The position numbers and the translations under genes are program-made. Shown here piece by piece: positions 60,469 to 64,000 of a stretch of DNA of 64,000 nucleotides. Positions within the stretch are counted from its first letter, which is position 1. Every line of letters begins with the position of its first letter. Source of the stretch: CAYSPO01 sp964432945 (lineage in GTDB: Bacteria; Bacillota; Clostridia; Tissierellales; Peptoniphilaceae); NCBI GenBank assembly GCA_964432945.1, contig CAYSPO010000002.1:1-64000 (forward strand), written 5' to 3'. The notes beneath the pieces are model-generated. The model made no database searches, was not told where the DNA came from, and worked only from the letters and a program-made list of their open reading frames with translations.

Positions 60469-61758
60469 ATGCGTAAAACAATTATTTTATCCTTTGATGC
60501 TCTTGGCAATAATGATGCTAAGGATTTTGAAGAATTAGATGGTTTTAAATATATAATTGAAAATGGAGCTTATATTAAAAATGTCCAATCAGTTTATCCT
60601 AGTTTAACTTATCCTTGCCATGCAAGTATTGTTACAGGAAGATATCCAAAGGATCATGGGGTTGTAAATAACCTTTTGCTTCAACCAGCCAAAGACAAAA
60701 AAGACTGGTTTTGGTATGAAAAAAATATAAGTGGAGATACTATTTTTAGAGCAGCTAAAAGAAAAGGTCTAAAGGTTGGAACAGTTCTTTGGCCAGTGGC
60801 TGCAAAAGGAAATATAGATTGCTTAATTCCTGAGATTATTCCTCATGGCTTAATTAAAAGTCAAGCTTTGATAGCGTTATTAAATGGAAGTATATCAACA
60901 ATCTTAAAAGAAGAGAAAAGACATGGAAATAAAAGAGTAGGCCTAAGTCAACCTCAATTAGATGATTATGTAGAGGGATGTCTCCATGACTATATATTAG
61001 AAGAAGATTTAGATATAATAGCTGTTCATTTTATTGGTGTTGATGATTATAAGCATAGGTACGCAACAAAGAGTCCTAAAATAAAAGAGGCAATATCTTC
61101 TTATAATGATAGGATAAATAATCTTTTATCTTTGATTAAGGAAAATAATATTGATGCAAACCTTATAATTTTAAGTGACCATTCGCAAATAGATGTTCAT
61201 ACCGCTATTAAGCTGAATGTTTTATTAAATCAGCAAGGTTATTTGAAGTTAAGAGATAATAAAATATTTAGGTATAAATACTATATGCAAGAAGCAGGTG
61301 GGTCTTGCTATATATATGGTAAAGGAAATTCTATAGAAGATGATAAAATTTTAAGAAAAACTCTAGAAGAATTTAATAAAGAAAATAAAGTCTTTGATTT
61401 TATTTTAACTGGGCACCAAGCAGCTAAATTGGGGGCAGATCCCAATTGTGTATTTATGATAGAGGCAAAAAATGGATATTATTTTGCTGATGGTCACAAT
61501 GGGGATATTATAGATTCAGAATATCCAGGTCACCATGCTACCCATGGGTATGATCCAAGAAAGGACAATTTTTCAGCAGTTCTTTTTGCTTATGGCCCAG
61601 ATATAAAAAATACAACTATTAATAATGCAAGACTAATTGATATAGCACCAACAATCTCTGAGCTTCAAGATTTAAATCTAGAGGGAGCTAGAGGAGAAAT
61701 AATAGATATAATTAAAGAAGATAAATTAATACGGAGGCAAGATGAGACAACTAGATAA
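60469..61758 (+). CDS. Type I phosphodiesterase/nucleotide pyrophosphatase-like protein
   Basis: A 429-residue alkaline-phosphatase-superfamily protein. [20 protein letters not shown] at the N-terminus gives the first metal aspartate, [20 protein letters not shown] the catalytic threonine region, [20 protein letters not shown] and [14 protein letters not shown] further metal ligands, and [12 protein letters not shown] the final histidine. This is the ectonucleotide pyrophosphatase/phosphodiesterase pattern. No signal peptide is visible, so it may act in the cytosol. It is two bases after map, and its end overlaps the cyclophilin start by 17 bases. Confidence 0.88.
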   Translation: MRKTIILSFDALGNNDAKDFEELDGFKYIIENGAYIKNVQSVYPSLTYPCHASIVTGRYPKDHGVVNNLLLQPAKDKKDWFWYEKNISGDTIFRAAKRKGLKVGTVLWPVAAKGNIDCLIPEIIPHGLIKSQALIALLNGSISTILKEEKRHGNKRVGLSQPQLDDYVEGCLHDYILEEDLDIIAVHFIGVDDYKHRYATKSPKIKEAISSYNDRINNLLSLIKENNIDANLIILSDHSQIDVHTAIKLNVLLNQQGYLKLRDNKIFRYKYYMQEAGGSCYIYGKGNSIEDDKILRKTLEEFNKENKVFDFILTGHQAAKLGADPNCVFMIEAKNGYYFADGHNGDIIDSEYPGHHATHGYDPRKDNFSAVLFAYGPDIKNTTINNARLIDIAPTISELQDLNLEGARGEIIDIIKEDKLIRRQDETTR

Positions 61759-62338
61759 AGCTAAAGCAGGAGATACAATAGCAAATATTAAAACAAATAT
61801 GGGAGATATAAAAGTAGTTTTATTTCCTGAGGCTGCACCTAAAGCAGTAGAAAATTTTGTTAACCATAGCAAAGATGGTTATTATGATGGAATTATCTTC
61901 CACAGAGTTATAGAAGATTTCATGATCCAAGGTGGAGATCCAACTGGAACAGGTAGAGGTGGAGAATCGATTTTTGGACATTCTTTCGAAGATGAATTTT
62001 CTTTAGAATATAGAAATTATAGGGGAGCTCTTTCTATGGCAAATGCTGGACCTGGAACAAACGGAAGTCAATTCTTTATTGTTCAAGGACCAAAGGTAGA
62101 AGAAAGAATTATTTCTCAAATGAGAGAAATGACAGAAGAAGATGGCTATCCGAAAGAAGTAGTAGATGCTTACGAAGAACTAGGTGGAGCTTATTGGTTA
62201 GACTTTAAGCATACTGTTTTCGGACAAGTTTATGAAGGGATGGATGTTGTTGATGAAATTGCTAAAGTAGCTAAAGATCCAATGGATAAACCTTTAGAAG
62301 ATGTAGTTATTGAAAATATAGAAATTACAGAATTATAA
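61742..62338 (+). CDS. Cyclophilin-type peptidyl-prolyl cis-trans isomerase
   Basis: A 198-residue cyclophilin. [20 protein letters not shown] opens the domain, and [29 protein letters not shown] and [18 protein letters not shown] hold the active-site arginine, phenylalanine and glutamine. An insertion of about 40 residues ([20 protein letters not shown] onward) separates the last strands, longer than in E. coli PpiB. It lacks a signal peptide. GGAGG lies before the ATG. It closes the nitroreductase-map-phosphodiesterase operon. Confidence 0.93.
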   Translation: MRQLDKAKAGDTIANIKTNMGDIKVVLFPEAAPKAVENFVNHSKDGYYDGIIFHRVIEDFMIQGGDPTGTGRGGESIFGHSFEDEFSLEYRNYRGALSMANAGPGTNGSQFFIVQGPKVEERIISQMREMTEEDGYPKEVVDAYEELGGAYWLDFKHTVFGQVYEGMDVVDEIAKVAKDPMDKPLEDVVIENIEITEL

Positions 62339-62392
62339 TAATGAGAGCCTTTCCCTAGTAACTTGTGCTAGGGACTGGCATATATTAAAACC

Positions 62393-62416
62393 GACCACTT
62401 TTGTGGTCACTTTTTT
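62393..62416 (+). terminator. Terminator before hemZ
   Basis: GACCAC, loop TTTT, GTGGTC, then a T-run. A second, weaker stem (CCCTAGT/GCTAGGG) lies 30 bases upstream. Confidence 0.7.
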
Positions 62417-62431
62417 ATTAGAGGTGAAATT

Positions 62432-63796
62432 TTGAGAATTAAGGCCGACCATAAACATAGCCATGACATATATGAACTAGCTAGAGTAATCTTCCCAAAT
62501 GAAGAAATAACATTGGTGGAGCAAGACTATAGGATAGACTCCAAGCTCTTTGAAGATAAAGTCAAAACATCTTTTATTGATAATGATACATTTAATGAAG
62601 TATATTTATCAGATTTTCAAGTATTTAAAGATCTTGGTAATTGGGAATCAAAACTTTTAAAATATTCTTTTTATAATCTTTTTAAAGATGAAAATCAATT
62701 AGCTTGGGGGATGTTAACTGGGATAAGACCAGAGAAATTAGCGCGACAAATTGGAGAAGCTTACGGAAATCCAAAAGAAATACTAGAGAAGTATTTTTTT
62801 CTTAGTTCTGAAAAAGCTAACTTGCTAACAGAGATTTATAAAGTTCAAAAGCCTGTTATAGATAAATATAAAGATGGGTACAGCCTTTATATTAATATAC
62901 CATTTTGTCCTAGTGTTTGTTCATATTGTAGTTATAGCGTGCTTCCTTCTAATAAATATAAAGATTTTATTAAACCTTATGTTGAGAAATTAATAGAAGA
63001 AATTAAATTTATCTTGGAAAATTATGGTAAGCCTTCTATGGCATATATAGGTGGGGGAACTCCCTCTGCTATTGATACCCCCTTATTAGAAAAGATTATT
63101 AATACTGCTTTATCTTTAGGCGATTTTGATGAATTTACTGTTGAAATTGGAAGAGAAGACACTATCAACTCAAATCTTTTAAAAATGCTTGATGGTAAGG
63201 TAGATAGGATATGTATTAATCCTCAGTCAATGAATGATTCTACTGCGAAGTTAATCGGTAGAAAACAAAGTACGGCAGGAATTCTTAATGCCTATGAAGA
63301 AGCAAGAAAATATAATTTTATAATTAATATGGATACAATAGTTGGACTTCCAGGGGAAGATGAAAAAGATATATTAGAAACATTTACTAAAATTGTAGAT
63401 TTATCCCCAGACAATCTTACAGTTCATACTTTAGCTATGAAGAAAGGCTCTAGCCTTACAAATAATGCTTATGAAAATAAGGAAGATATAGAAAAACTAT
63501 TAGAAGTTTCACATAAAATAATAAAAAATAATAAATATAGGCCATATTACCTATATAGACAAAAAGATATTTTAGGTAATTTTGAAAATACAGGATATTT
63601 CAAAGAGGACAAACTCTGTGCTTATAATATTGTCAGTATGGAAGAAAGCCAGAGTATAATAGCTGCGGGGATGGGGGCTGTTTCTAAAATATTAGTAGAT
63701 GGTAATCCTGTTAGAATAGCTAATTTCAAATCTATGCCTGACTATTTAGAAAGATTTGATGAAGTTTTAGAAAGAAAAAAAGATATAAAGCTTTAA
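62432..63796 (+). CDS. hemZ: HemZ-type radical SAM coproporphyrinogen dehydrogenase-like protein
   Basis: About 454 residues from a TTG at 62432 with AGAGGTG upstream. An N-terminal domain of about 150 residues (WGMLTGIRPEKLARQIGEAY is characteristic of HemZ) is followed by the radical SAM motif NIPFCPSVCSYCSYSVLPSN, MAYIGGGTPSAIDTPLLEKI for SAM, and INMDTIVGLPGEDEKDILET. The fold is that of coproporphyrinogen III dehydrogenase relatives. No other haem gene is near, and fermenting cocci of this group commonly lack haem synthesis, so the in vivo role may differ. Radical SAM assignment is firm, haem role uncertain. Confidence 0.9.
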   Translation: MRIKADHKHSHDIYELARVIFPNEEITLVEQDYRIDSKLFEDKVKTSFIDNDTFNEVYLSDFQVFKDLGNWESKLLKYSFYNLFKDENQLAWGMLTGIRPEKLARQIGEAYGNPKEILEKYFFLSSEKANLLTEIYKVQKPVIDKYKDGYSLYINIPFCPSVCSYCSYSVLPSNKYKDFIKPYVEKLIEEIKFILENYGKPSMAYIGGGTPSAIDTPLLEKIINTALSLGDFDEFTVEIGREDTINSNLLKMLDGKVDRICINPQSMNDSTAKLIGRKQSTAGILNAYEEARKYNFIINMDTIVGLPGEDEKDILETFTKIVDLSPDNLTVHTLAMKKGSSLTNNAYENKEDIEKLLEVSHKIIKNNKYRPYYLYRQKDILGNFENTGYFKEDKLCAYNIVSMEESQSIIAAGMGAVSKILVDGNPVRIANFKSMPDYLERFDEVLERKKDIKL

Positions 63797-63867
63797 TTTG
63801 AGATATTCTCTTGTCTATTTTAGCAAACTAACCTATGATTACTATAAAAGTTTAAAGTTTTAATATC

Positions 63868-63896
63868 TTGAAGTAAAAACTAGTATTTGGTATTAT
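63868..63896 (+). promoter_or_regulatory. Promoter of the lipoprotein gene
   Basis: TTGAAG (63868-63873), 17-base spacer, TATTAT (63891-63896), 17 bases before the start codon. Confidence 0.55.
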
Positions 63897-63913
63897 TTTA
63901 AGATGGAGGTATT

Positions 63914-64000
63914 ATGAAAAGATTATTTTTATTATTAGGACTTATAATGCTTGTAGCTTGTTCAAACCCTGCTACATCTAGTGAAGATACAAATAAAAAG
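63914..64000 (+). CDS. Putative lipoprotein, 5' end only
   Basis: 29 residues up to the window edge: MKRLFLLLGLIMLVACSNPA continuing with a Ser/Thr/Asp/Lys-rich start. The signal peptide ends in the lipobox LVAC, so the mature protein would be lipid-anchored through Cys16 at the outer face of the membrane. GGAGG precedes the ATG and a clean promoter lies upstream. The mature domain is outside the window, so no function is given. Confidence 0.7.
   Translation, partial: MKRLFLLLGLIMLVACSNPATSSEDTNKK

Noticed and set aside
1..64000. CRISPR arrays, rRNA operons and prophage
   Set aside because: No regularly spaced repeats, rRNA sequence or phage gene runs were seen anywhere in the window.

Overview
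The window is AT-rich (about one third G+C by eye) chromosome from a strictly anaerobic, low-G+C Gram-positive bacterium. The gene set points to an amino-acid-fermenting anaerobic coccus of the Tissierellia/Peptoniphilaceae type: a glycine-reductase-type selenoprotein, a double-cubane-cluster reductase, QueH, Suf-only Fe-S assembly, T-box control of serS, and the rpsF-ssb-rpsR and yybS-gdpP-rplI-dnaB blocks typical of Firmicutes. Species assignment is inference. No rRNA, CRISPR array, prophage or complete insertion sequence was seen.

Left part (1-21.2 kb). A leftward sufC-sufB-sufD-sufS operon is followed by a divergent ArsR-type regulator with queH. Then come a TDT anion transporter with a C_GCAxxG_C_C protein, ddl-murF, a secreted C39-like peptidase, an HtrA protease and a radical-SAM enzyme. 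A decayed leuB remnant fills the gap before a MATE exporter. A small orphan gene and a ZIP metal transporter lead to a P-type cation ATPase whose leader is a yybP-ykoY (Mn2+) riboswitch with a terminator. A TtcA-family tRNA thiolase and a WalJ-type hydrolase close this part.

Middle part (21.4-43.6 kb). grdX-grdE-grdB encodes substrate-activating protein B of a glycine/sarcosine/betaine reductase; grdB reads through an in-frame UGA as selenocysteine, with a SECIS-like hairpin just after it. Next to it is a three-gene set: two 2-hydroxyacyl-CoA-dehydratase/double-cubane-type subunits and a DUF3343 (Se/S carrier-like) protein. An ECF sigma factor with its DUF4179 partner, two M20 peptidases, an Mrp ATPase with a Cys/His-rich tail, Mn pyrophosphatase, glycerol kinase and flavin reductases follow. 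A CadC-like repressor sits before a P1B Zn/Cd ATPase that is interrupted by a 100-N assembly gap inside near-identical heavy-metal-domain repeats. moeA with a divergent P-loop protein, and mupG, end the section.

Right part (43.6-64 kb). This is mostly housekeeping: rpsF-ssb-rpsR, yybS-gdpP-rplI-dnaB, then an acetyltransferase, a DnaD-domain protein and a DnaC/DnaI-type helicase loader in an overlapping chain, nnrE, T-box-serS, a D,D-carboxypeptidase, tRNA-Arg(CCU), a UvrD-type helicase, a nitroreductase-map-phosphodiesterase-cyclophilin run, hemZ and the start of a lipoprotein gene. Metal and redox themes recur: Mn (riboswitch, PpaC), Zn/Cd (ZIP, CadC/CadA), Fe-S (Suf, Mrp, double-cubane enzyme) and selenium (GrdB, possibly DUF3343).
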